Origin: Dietzia sp032248695
Lineage (GTDB): Bacteria > Actinomycetota > Actinomycetes > Mycobacteriales > Mycobacteriaceae
NCBI RefSeq assembly: GCF_032248695.1
Contig: NZ_JAVHXC010000008.1
Location: 1-64,000 of the forward strand
Direction of reading: 5' to 3'
DNA: 64,000 bases
A program made the position numbers and the translations under genes. Each line of letters opens with the position of its first letter. The first letter of the stretch is position 1. This document shows positions 56,942-64,000 of this stretch, piece by piece. A model generated the notes under the pieces. That model was not told the DNA's origin and searched no databases. It saw only the letters and a program-made list of their open reading frames with translations.

Positions 56942-58552
56942 TCACTCCCACTCGATGGTCCCCGGCGGCTTGCTCGTCACGTCCAGCACCACGCGGTTGA
57001 CGTCCGGGACCTCGTTGGTGATGCGGTTGGAGATCAGCGCCAGCGTCTCGTACGGCATGCGCGTCCAGTCCGCGGTCATGGCGTCCTCGGAGCTGACGGG
57101 CCGCAGCACGATCGGGTGGCCGTAGGTGCGGCCGTCGCCCTGCACACCGACCGAGCGGACGTCGGCCAGCAGCACCACCGGGCACTGCCAGACGGTCGCG
57201 TCCAGCCCGGCGGCCGTCATCTCCTCGCGGACGATCGCGTCGGCGGCCCGCAGGGTGTCCAGCCGCTCACGGTCCACGGCGCCGACGATCCGGATACCCA
57301 GCCCGGGGCCGGGGAACGGGTGGCGGCCGACGATCGCCTCGGGCAGGCCGAGCTCGCGGCCCACCGCCCGGACCTCGTCCTTGAACAGCAGCCGCAGCGG
57401 CTCGACGAGGGTGAACTCGACGTCGTCCGGCAGACCGCCCACGTTGTGGTGGCTCTTGATGTTGGCCGTACCCGAGCCGCCGCCCGACTCCACGACGTCC
57501 GGGTAGAGGGTGCCCTGGACGAGGAAGTCGACCGAGGCCGCCTCGTCGCCGGAGCCCTGGAGCTCGAGCGCCTGGCTGACGGCACGCTCGAAGGAGCGGA
57601 TGAACTCGCGGCCGATGATCTTGCGCTTGGTCTCGGGATCGGTGACGCCGGCGAGGTGACCGAGGAACACCTCCGAGTCGTCGAGGGTGATGAGCCGGGC
57701 GCCGGTGGCGGCGACGAAGTCGTTCTCCACCTGCTCACGCTCGCCCGCCCGCAGCAGCCCGTGGTCGACGAACACACACGTGAGCCGATCACCGATCGCG
57801 CGCTGGACCAGCGCGGCGGCCACGGCCGAGTCCACGCCTCCGGACAGGCCGCAGATCGCGTAGCCGTCACCGATCTGCTCGCGAACCGACTCCACCAGCT
57901 GCTCGGCGATGTTCGACGCGGTCCACGTGGGCTCGAGCCCGGCGACCTCCGTGAGGAAGCGGCTCAGCACCTGCTGCCCGTGCGGCGAGTGCAGCACCTC
58001 CGGGTGGTACTGCACGCCGGCCATCCGGCGCTCCGGGCACTCGAAGGCGGCGACCGGGGCACCGGCCGAGCTGGCGGTCACGGTGAAGCCCTCCGGGGCG
58101 GCGGTCACGGCGTCGCCGTGGCTCATCCACACCGGGTGGTGCTCCGGCAGACCGGCGTGGAGCACCCCGCCGGACACCGTCACGTCGGTGCGCCCGTATT
58201 CGCGGCTGCCCGTGTGGGCGACCTCGCCGCCCAGCGCGCCCGCCATCGCCTGGAAGCCGTAGCAGATGCCGAACACCGGCAGGCCCAACTCGAACACGGC
58301 CGGGTCGAGCCTGGGCGCGTCCTCGGCGTACACACTCGACGGGCCACCGGAGAGCACCAACGCCACCGGGTCCTTCGCCCGGATCTCCTCGACGGTCGCG
58401 GTGTGCGGGATCACCTCGGAGTAGATCCGCGCCTCACGCACCCGGCGGGCGATGAGCTGCGCGTACTGGGCGCCGAAGTCGACGACGAGCACGGGTCGCG
58501 GTGCCGCTGCCTCTGCGGTGAGCTGGGAGCTGGTCTGTACGTTCTCGGCCAC
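56942..58552 (-). CDS. guaA: GMP synthase (glutamine-hydrolysing)
   Basis: A 536-residue enzyme that aminates XMP to GMP. The N-terminal glutamine amidotransferase domain has Cys97 (GICYGFQ) and a HPE segment (VQYHPEV); the ATP-pyrophosphatase domain has GLSGGVDSAVAA; the C-terminal dimerisation domain ends TSKPPGTIEWE. GTG 58552 lies 7 nt after TAGACT on the minus strand, suggesting a leaderless mRNA. It is the partner of the IMP dehydrogenase genes at the end of the window. Confidence 0.97.
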   Translation of the reverse strand: MAENVQTSSQLTAEAAAPRPVLVVDFGAQYAQLIARRVREARIYSEVIPHTATVEEIRAKDPVALVLSGGPSSVYAEDAPRLDPAVFELGLPVFGICYGFQAMAGALGGEVAHTGSREYGRTDVTVSGGVLHAGLPEHHPVWMSHGDAVTAAPEGFTVTASSAGAPVAAFECPERRMAGVQYHPEVLHSPHGQQVLSRFLTEVAGLEPTWTASNIAEQLVESVREQIGDGYAICGLSGGVDSAVAAALVQRAIGDRLTCVFVDHGLLRAGEREQVENDFVAATGARLITLDDSEVFLGHLAGVTDPETKRKIIGREFIRSFERAVSQALELQGSGDEAASVDFLVQGTLYPDVVESGGGSGTANIKSHHNVGGLPDDVEFTLVEPLRLLFKDEVRAVGRELGLPEAIVGRHPFPGPGLGIRIVGAVDRERLDTLRAADAIVREEMTAAGLDATVWQCPVVLLADVRSVGVQGDGRTYGHPIVLRPVSSEDAMTADWTRMPYETLALISNRITNEVPDVNRVVLDVTSKPPGTIEWE

Positions 58553-58678
58553 GCGCCCGAGTCTATGCCCCGGACCCCGTCGACCGAACACCACCACTTC
58601 CCCCGCACAGGGGTCCACAATGAACTCCCACCACGTCGCCGGCCCGACACCGGGCTCAACGAGAGCGGGAGGGCCCCG

Positions 58679-60154
58679 ATGGAACGCATGACCGGATTCG
58701 ACGCGAGCCTGCTGTACCTCGAGACCGCCCCGCAGACCCTCGTCGTGGGTGCGGTCCTGTTCATCGACGTCTCCGGGCTGGAGGTCGAGTACTCCTTCGG
58801 CCGCCTCCGGACCGAACTCGGCCGCCGCATCAAGGAACTCCCCGAACTGCGCCGCAAGATCTACGACTCCCCGCTCAACCTCGGCCACCCCGCGTGGGTC
58901 GAGGAGTACGACCTCGACATCTCCGCCCACGTCCGCCGCGTCCAGGTGGACCCGCCGGGCGACGAACGCGCGGTGTTCGAGATGTGCGGCACCCTCGGCA
59001 GCCGCCCCCTCGACCGCACCCGACCCCTGTGGGAGATGTGGATCCTCGAGGGGCTCGACGCCCCCGACACCGTCGCCGTGTACTTCCGCGCCCACCACGC
59101 CGTCCTCGACGGGGCCAACGGCGCCGACGTCCTCCGCAAGCTCAGCACCGCCGGACGACCCGACTCCCCCCGCGACCTCGAACTGGTGCGCGTCCAGGCC
59201 GGCAGCGCCAACCCCGTCCGGCTCCTCGCCGGCGGCCTGTGGGACTTCACGGTGCGCCGCCCGCTGACCCTGGCGCGGCTCGTCCCCGAGGTCCTCACGC
59301 TGCCCCTGGCCCTGCACAAGGCCTCCGCAGCCACAGCCCCCGACGGTTCCGCCCCCGACGAAGACAGCCCGGGCGGCGAGAACGACGACCTCGTCGTCGT
59401 CCCCAGAGCCGCGCCGTTCACCGCACCGCGGACCCGCTTCAACGCCACGATCACCCCCCACCGCGCCGTCTGGGGCACCTCGCTCGACCTCGACGAGATC
59501 ACCGAGATCAAGGAGGCCTTCGGCGTCACCGTCAACGACGTCTACCTCGCCGCGGTGGGCGGCGGACTACGCCGCTACCTCCGCGCCCACGACGACCTGC
59601 CCGACCCACCGCTCGTCGCGGTGGTGCCCGTCTCCACCCGCGACGCCGACGGCACCCACGGCAACAACCGCGTCACCGTCCTGTTCGCGTCCCTCGGCAC
59701 CGACATCGCCGACCCCCTGGAACGCCTCCGCGCCATCTCCGCACGCACCCGCCGCGGCAAGAAGCAGACCAGGAGCGCCATGCGACCGGACCTCATCCAG
59801 GACGTCGCCGAGCTCGCCCCGGCGACCGCCCTGCAGTGGTTGATGCGGATCTACGGCGACTTCCACCTCGCCGACCTGCACCCCGTCGTCCACAACCTCG
59901 TCGTGTCCAACATCCCGGGCCCCGCCGATGAGCTCGACTTCCTCGGCGGACGGGTCACCCGCATGTACCCCTTCGGGCCGCTCATGCACGGCTCGGGCCT
60001 GTCCGTCACCGCCATGTCCGTCGACGGTCAACTCGACGTGGGCATCAACGCCTGCGAGCACCTCGTCCCCGACCCCGACCTCGTCGCCACCGGGATCCGC
60101 GAGGCCCTGGACCGCCTGCTCGAACTCACCCGCGAGCGGGCGCCCCGCCGCTAG
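58679..60154 (+). CDS. wax ester synthase/diacylglycerol acyltransferase
   Basis: A 491-residue WS/DGAT-family enzyme that esterifies fatty alcohols or diacylglycerol with acyl-CoA, making storage lipid at the membrane. The catalytic HHxxxDG is HHAVLDG (His139, His140); PLWEMWILEGL, VNDVYLAAVGGGLRRYL and NLVVSNIPGP are further conserved blocks. GGGAGGG precedes the ATG. Its 3' end overlaps the convergent GMC oxidoreductase gene by 29 nt. The desaturase elsewhere in the window could supply unsaturated acyl-CoA. Confidence 0.93.
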   Translation: MERMTGFDASLLYLETAPQTLVVGAVLFIDVSGLEVEYSFGRLRTELGRRIKELPELRRKIYDSPLNLGHPAWVEEYDLDISAHVRRVQVDPPGDERAVFEMCGTLGSRPLDRTRPLWEMWILEGLDAPDTVAVYFRAHHAVLDGANGADVLRKLSTAGRPDSPRDLELVRVQAGSANPVRLLAGGLWDFTVRRPLTLARLVPEVLTLPLALHKASAATAPDGSAPDEDSPGGENDDLVVVPRAAPFTAPRTRFNATITPHRAVWGTSLDLDEITEIKEAFGVTVNDVYLAAVGGGLRRYLRAHDDLPDPPLVAVVPVSTRDADGTHGNNRVTVLFASLGTDIADPLERLRAISARTRRGKKQTRSAMRPDLIQDVAELAPATALQWLMRIYGDFHLADLHPVVHNLVVSNIPGPADELDFLGGRVTRMYPFGPLMHGSGLSVTAMSVDGQLDVGINACEHLVPDPDLVATGIREALDRLLELTRERAPRR

Positions 60155-61913
60155 AGACCTCCACGATCGGCAGACGCAACGCACCCGGCGCGTCCTCGGG
60201 CACCACCGGGCGCACCGGCCGGACCGGCGACAGCCGGCGGTAGGCCTCGCCCTGCGCCGGACGGGGATCCGCCTCGCCCTTGTTGGGCCACAGCGACATC
60301 GCGCGCTCCGCCTGGGCCGTGATGCTCAGGGCCGGGTTCACCCCGAGGTTCGCCGAGATCGCCGAGCCGTCCACGATGTGCAGGGTCGGGTAGTTCCACA
60401 CCCGGTGATACGGGTCCACCACCCCGGTCTCCGGGGAATCGGAGATCGCGCAGCCACCGAGGAAATGCGCCGTCAGCGGGATGTTGGCGATCTCCCCCCA
60501 CGTGCCGCCCGCCAGCCCGCCGATCTCCTCGGCGATCTTCCGGGTGGCCTCGTTGCCGGCGGGGATCCAGGTGGGATTGGGCTCACCGTGGCCCTGCTTG
60601 CTCGTGACGTACCGGAACGGACCGATCTTCTTGACGTAAGTCTGCAGTGAGTTGTCCAGGTTCTGCATGACCAGCGCGATCACCGACCGCTGGCTCCAGC
60701 GACGCAGGTTGAACAGCTGCAGGAACACCTTCGGGTCGCGACGGACCTCGTCGATCAGCACACGCCACCGTGGCAGCGGACCGTCACCGTCCGTGAGCAG
60801 GGTCTGCAGGATGGCGATCGCGTTGGACCCCTTGCCGTACCGGACCGGCTCGATATGCGTGTCGGGCCGGGGATGGAACGACGACGTGATGGCCACGCCC
60901 TCGGAGAAGTCCTGCTCCGGCTCGTAGTTCGGGCGCATCGCCCCGAGGATCGCCTCCGAGTTCGTGCGGGTCAGCCGGCCGAGCGCGTCCGACAGCCGGG
61001 GCAGGGAGCCGGAATCCTTGGCGTAGTGCAGCAGGTGCTGCGTCCCCCAGGTGCCGGCGGCCACCACGACCTGCTGGGCGGTGACGGTGGTGGTGCGCTT
61101 GCCGAGCCTCGTCCAGGCGCCGGTCCGCTCCAGCGTGACCTCCCACGTACCGTCGGCCCGCTCGCGCAGGTCGCTCACCGTGGTCCGGTCCATGATCCGG
61201 GCGCCCGCGCGCTCGGCCAGCGCGAGGTAGTTCTTCATCAACGTGTTCTTGGCGTTGTGGCGACACCCGGTCATGCACTCACCGCACTCGATGCACGCGT
61301 TGCGGTCCGGGCCGACGCCCCCGAAGTACGGGTCCGGCACCCTCTCCCCCGGCTTGCCCGTCCCTCCCGTCTTCTCGCCGAAGAACACGCCGACCGGGGT
61401 GTAGACGAAGGTGTCCTCCGCCCCCATGTCGCGGGCCACCTTCTTCATGACCTCGTCCGAGTGGGTGTGCGTGGGGTTGGTGACCACGCCGAGCATGCGG
61501 CGGCCCTGGTCATAGAACGGGGAGAGCTCCTCCTCCCAGTCCGTGATGTGCGCCCACTGCCGGTCCTTGAAGAACGGGCCGGTCGGCTTGTACAGCGTGT
61601 TGGCGTAGTTGAGCGAGCCCCCTCCGACACCCGCGCCGGCGAGGATCATCACGTCACGCATCATGTGGACGCGCTGGATCCCGAACAGCTTGAGCTTGGG
61701 CGCCCACACGTAGCGGTGGAGACGCCATGACGTCTTGGGCAGGTCGGCGTCCTCGAAACGGCGACCGGCCTCCACCACCGTGACCCGGTACCCCTTCTCG
61801 GTCAGCCGCAGGGCCGTCACGCTGCCGCCGAAGCCGGATCCCACCACGAGGACGTCGGTATCGGTCGCCCCGTCCGGGGCGTGGGTCGGGGACGACTGTG
61901 TGCGCGACGTCAT
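60126..61913 (-). CDS. choD: GMC-type oxidoreductase, cholesterol oxidase-like
   Basis: A 595-residue flavoprotein. VVGSGFGGSVTALRL binds FAD; AGAGVGGGSLNYANTLY is the GMC signature; CIECGECMTGCRHNAKNT is a cysteine-rich segment typical of this branch; VDGSAISANLGVNPALSI lies near the C-terminal active site. It matches Rv3409c in type and in its place next to guaB3. Cholesterol as the substrate is doubtful: the M. tuberculosis homologue's role has been questioned. GGGAG lies 7 nt before the ATG. There is no twin-arginine or Sec signal. Confidence 0.88.
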   Translation of the reverse strand: MTSRTQSSPTHAPDGATDTDVLVVGSGFGGSVTALRLTEKGYRVTVVEAGRRFEDADLPKTSWRLHRYVWAPKLKLFGIQRVHMMRDVMILAGAGVGGGSLNYANTLYKPTGPFFKDRQWAHITDWEEELSPFYDQGRRMLGVVTNPTHTHSDEVMKKVARDMGAEDTFVYTPVGVFFGEKTGGTGKPGERVPDPYFGGVGPDRNACIECGECMTGCRHNAKNTLMKNYLALAERAGARIMDRTTVSDLRERADGTWEVTLERTGAWTRLGKRTTTVTAQQVVVAAGTWGTQHLLHYAKDSGSLPRLSDALGRLTRTNSEAILGAMRPNYEPEQDFSEGVAITSSFHPRPDTHIEPVRYGKGSNAIAILQTLLTDGDGPLPRWRVLIDEVRRDPKVFLQLFNLRRWSQRSVIALVMQNLDNSLQTYVKKIGPFRYVTSKQGHGEPNPTWIPAGNEATRKIAEEIGGLAGGTWGEIANIPLTAHFLGGCAISDSPETGVVDPYHRVWNYPTLHIVDGSAISANLGVNPALSITAQAERAMSLWPNKGEADPRPAQGEAYRRLSPVRPVRPVVPEDAPGALRLPIVEVSSGGAPARG

Positions 61914-62023
61914 GATGCAACTCCCAGGGGTGGTCGATGTTGTGGGTCACACTACCCGAGCAAGCCTAACTTACCCGACAGTAGCCCTCGATTTGTCCAG
62001 GGATGTGGCGACGCCCGCGCGGG

Positions 62024-63163
62024 TCAGACGCGGACGGACAGGTCGACCTTCTGGAACCCCTTGACGTCGGAATATCCGCACTTGGCCATCGCCCGGCGCA
62101 GGCCACCCATGAGGTTGCGGGTGCCGTCGGGGACGCTGGTCGGCCCCTGGAGCACCTCCGCCAGAGGCGCCAGGCCGGTCTCGTCCTCCACCTCCGCGAC
62201 GTGCGCACGCGGCACCTTCGGATGCGCGGAGACCGAGTTCCAGTACACCCCGCGGCCCGGCGACTCCAGGGCCCCGGCCAGCAGCGGCCCCAGCACGACG
62301 GCGTCGGCGCCGCACGCCACCGCGCGGGCGATGTCCCCCGAGGTGTAGATGTCCCCGTCGGCGAGCACGTGGACGTAGCGCCCGCCGGTCTCGTCGAGGT
62401 AGTCGCGTCGCGCGGCGGCCGCGTCGGCGATGGCCGTGGCCATGTGGACCTCCATGCCGAGGACCGGCCCGGTGGTGGTGACGCCGTCGGCGCCGCCGTA
62501 GCCCACGATCACGCCGGCCGCCCCGGTGCGCATGAGGTGCAGGGCCGTCTTGTAGTCCACGACCCCTCCGGCGATCACCGGCACGTCCAGCCCGCCGATG
62601 AAGTCCTTGAGGTTGAGCGGGGCGTCCTCCCCGCTCACGTGCTCGGCCGAGATGATGGTGCCCTGGACCACCAGGAGGTCGATTCCGGCGGCGACCAGAC
62701 CGGGGGTGAGCTCGCGCGCGTGTTGCGGCGAGACCCGCACCGCGACGGTGGCGCCCTCGTCCCGGATGCGGCCCACCGCCGCGGCGAGCAGCTCGCGATC
62801 GATCGGCGCGCGGTGCAGCTCCTGCAGACGGGCGACCGCGCGATGCCCGGTCACGTCGTCCAGAGCGAGCTCACGCAGGTCGGCGATCACCGCCTCCGGG
62901 TCCGCGTGGCGGGCCCACAGCCCCTCGCCGTTGAGCACGGCCAGACCGCCGAGCTTCGAGAACTCGACGGCCGAGGACGGGGACACCACCGCGTCCGACG
63001 GGTGGGTCATCACGGGGATGTCCATCTGGTAGGCGTCGATCTGCCACGAGGTCGACACCTCCTTGGAACTCCGCGTCCGGCGGGAGGGGACGATGTCGAC
63101 CTCGCCCAGCCCGTACATCCGACGGGCCTCCCGGCCCATGCCGATCTCCACGACGTTGCGCAC
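62024..63163 (-). CDS. guaB3: GuaB3-type IMP dehydrogenase family protein
   Basis: A 379-residue (beta/alpha)8 barrel protein of the IMPDH/GMP reductase superfamily, shorter than GuaB2 and lacking CBS domains. The N-terminus MRNVVEIGMGREARRMYGL and the segment DVPVIAGGVVDYKTALHLM are typical of actinobacterial GuaB3. The usual loop cysteine of IMPDH is not seen (GADGVTTTGPVLG instead), so true IMPDH activity is doubtful. It lies 6 nt downstream of guaB2 and is surely co-transcribed. Confidence 0.92.
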   Translation of the reverse strand: MRNVVEIGMGREARRMYGLGEVDIVPSRRTRSSKEVSTSWQIDAYQMDIPVMTHPSDAVVSPSSAVEFSKLGGLAVLNGEGLWARHADPEAVIADLRELALDDVTGHRAVARLQELHRAPIDRELLAAAVGRIRDEGATVAVRVSPQHARELTPGLVAAGIDLLVVQGTIISAEHVSGEDAPLNLKDFIGGLDVPVIAGGVVDYKTALHLMRTGAAGVIVGYGGADGVTTTGPVLGMEVHMATAIADAAAARRDYLDETGGRYVHVLADGDIYTSGDIARAVACGADAVVLGPLLAGALESPGRGVYWNSVSAHPKVPRAHVAEVEDETGLAPLAEVLQGPTSVPDGTRNLMGGLRRAMAKCGYSDVKGFQKVDLSVRV

Positions 63164-63169
63164 GCGCCC

Positions 63170-64000
63170 TCAGTCCTTGACGTTGTAGTTGGGGGCCTCG
63201 ACGGTCATCTGGATCGCGTGCGGGTGGCTCTCCCTCAACCCCGCGGCCGTGATCTGGACGAACTGGGCGTTGTTCATCTCCGGGATCGTCGCCGACCCGG
63301 TGTATCCCATACCCGCCCGGAGCCCGCCGTTGAGCTGGTGCAGGACCTGCGCGACGTCGCCCCGGTACGGGACGCGCCCCTCGATCCCCTCGGGGACCAG
63401 CTTCTCCTCGGAGAGCACGTCGTCCTGGAAGTAGCGGTCCTTGGAGAACGACTTCTCCTGGCCGGGCTTGCCGCGTCCGCGCATCGCCCCCAACGAGCCC
63501 ATGCCGCGGTAGACCTTGTACTGCTTGCCGTCCACGAAGATCAGCTCGCCCGGCGATTCCGTGCACCCCGCCAGCAGCGAACCGAACATGCAGGCCGACG
63601 CGCCGGCGGCGATCGCCTTGGCGACGTCGCCGGAGTACTGCATCCCGCCGTCGGCGATCACGGGGATGCCGGCCTTCTTGGCCGCCACCGACGCCTCGAG
63701 GATCGCCGTGATCTGCGGTGCCCCCACGCCCGCGACGACGCGGGTGGTGCAGATGGACCCGGGGCCGATACCGACCTTGATGGCGTCCGCGCCCGCGTCG
63801 ATCATCGCCTGGGCCGCGCCGCGGGTGGCGAGGTTGCCGCCGATGACCTGCACGCGGTCACCGAGCTCACGCTTGACGCGCGCGACCATGTCGAGGGCGT
63901 TGCGGTTGTGCGCGTGCGCGGTGTCGACGACCAGCGCGTCGACACCGGCGTCCGCGAGGGCACCGGCACGTTGCCAGGCGTCCTCGCCGGTGCCGATGGC
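63170..64000 (-). CDS. guaB2: IMP dehydrogenase (5' part beyond the window)
   Basis: The C-terminal 276 residues of IMP dehydrogenase, which oxidises IMP to XMP, the rate-limiting step to GMP. The catalytic cysteine is in GPGSICTTRVV; ADGGMQYSGDVAKAIAAGA, GSLLAGCTESPGE and YRGMGSLGAM complete the active site, and the protein ends APNYNVKD. The start codon and the CBS domains lie outside the window. Order guaB2-guaB3-choD as in M. tuberculosis Rv3411c-Rv3409c. Confidence 0.97.
   Translation of the reverse strand, partial: AIGTGEDAWQRAGALADAGVDALVVDTAHAHNRNALDMVARVKRELGDRVQVIGGNLATRGAAQAMIDAGADAIKVGIGPGSICTTRVVAGVGAPQITAILEASVAAKKAGIPVIADGGMQYSGDVAKAIAAGASACMFGSLLAGCTESPGELIFVDGKQYKVYRGMGSLGAMRGRGKPGQEKSFSKDRYFQDDVLSEEKLVPEGIEGRVPYRGDVAQVLHQLNGGLRAGMGYTGSATIPEMNNAQFVQITAAGLRESHPHAIQMTVEAPNYNVKD

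Noticed and set aside
56573..60154. A 1193-codon frame ending in the WS/DGAT gene
   Set aside because: The upstream 700 codons run through repeats and antisense to guaA; the SD and homology place the start at 58679.
61712..61725. Another GAGACGCCAT sequence
   Set aside because: It lies inside choD coding sequence and lacks the second half (GCGGCTG) of the intergenic element.
1..64000. tRNA, rRNA, insertion sequences, prophage
   Set aside because: No cloverleaf with a CCA-type acceptor stem, no rRNA core, no transposase, integrase or phage structural gene was recognised by eye.

Overview
The window is a very G+C-rich chromosomal segment of a mycolic-acid actinobacterium (order Mycobacteriales). 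Dietzia or a close relative is my best guess; this is inference from gene content and order, not from a marker gene. The order lpdA, gamma-glutamylcyclotransferase-like gene, deoD, pmmB, upp, Rv3311-like gene, deoA, cdd, sdhCDAB, dacB, trpS, icd, metY, metX, folD, dnaE2, imuB, imuA', guaA, choD, guaB3, guaB2 closely follows the Mycobacterium tuberculosis Rv3303c-Rv3411c segment. Codon use is strongly GC3-biased, so many long antisense open frames are shadows and are left out.

Layout. 0.2-5.3 kb: LpdA-type flavoprotein, purine and pyrimidine salvage (deoD, upp) and a phosphosugar mutase. 5.4-7.7 kb: an Esp-like cluster (EspC-like protein, C40 peptidase, two YbaB-like proteins) with no ESX core genes. 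7.7-14.4 kb: Rv3311-like protein, deoA-cdd, and the succinate dehydrogenase operon ending in a strong terminator. 14.9-19.6 kb: D,D-carboxypeptidase, then a TetR repressor divergent from a ferredoxin-reductase/fatty-acid desaturase pair. 20-23.8 kb: RNase HI fusion, a 22-residue hydrophobic peptide gene, trpS, PPOX protein, xthA. 23.9-25.7 kb: a small, likely accessory HTH-ImmA/IrrE island. 25.8-29.7 kb: two transporters, a 58-residue protein, icd. 29.8-33 kb: SAM-IV riboswitch and methionine genes metY-metX. 33.3-38.5 kb: folD, trmL, and a manganese ABC transporter operon with its MntR regulator and operator. 38.5-41.7 kb: membrane protein, FAD oxidase, TDT transporter. 41.7-49.3 kb: the SOS mutasome genes dnaE2, imuB and imuA', the last behind a LexA box. 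49.4-51.7 kb: lactate dehydrogenase and small proteins. 51.8-56.5 kb: an EsrISR-like envelope-stress system. 56.5-64 kb: repeats, guaA, a wax ester/triacylglycerol synthase, a cholesterol-oxidase-like enzyme, guaB3 and the 3' part of guaB2.

Genes that work together: deoD, deoA, cdd and upp (nucleoside salvage) with guaA/guaB (GMP synthesis); sdhCDAB and icd (TCA cycle); metY and metX (methionine via O-acetylhomoserine); TetR, reductase and desaturase (lipid desaturation), possibly feeding the WS/DGAT enzyme (storage lipid); mntABCR (manganese uptake); imuA'-imuB and dnaE2 (error-prone repair).

Regulatory structure readable in the sequence: perfect inverted repeats at the TetR, MntR and EsrISR promoters, a LexA box, a SAM-IV riboswitch followed by a hairpin over the ribosome-binding site, and at least thirteen genes whose start codon lies 6-8 nt after a TANNNT-like -10 box, suggesting leaderless transcripts. 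No tRNA, rRNA, CRISPR array, insertion sequence or phage was found.
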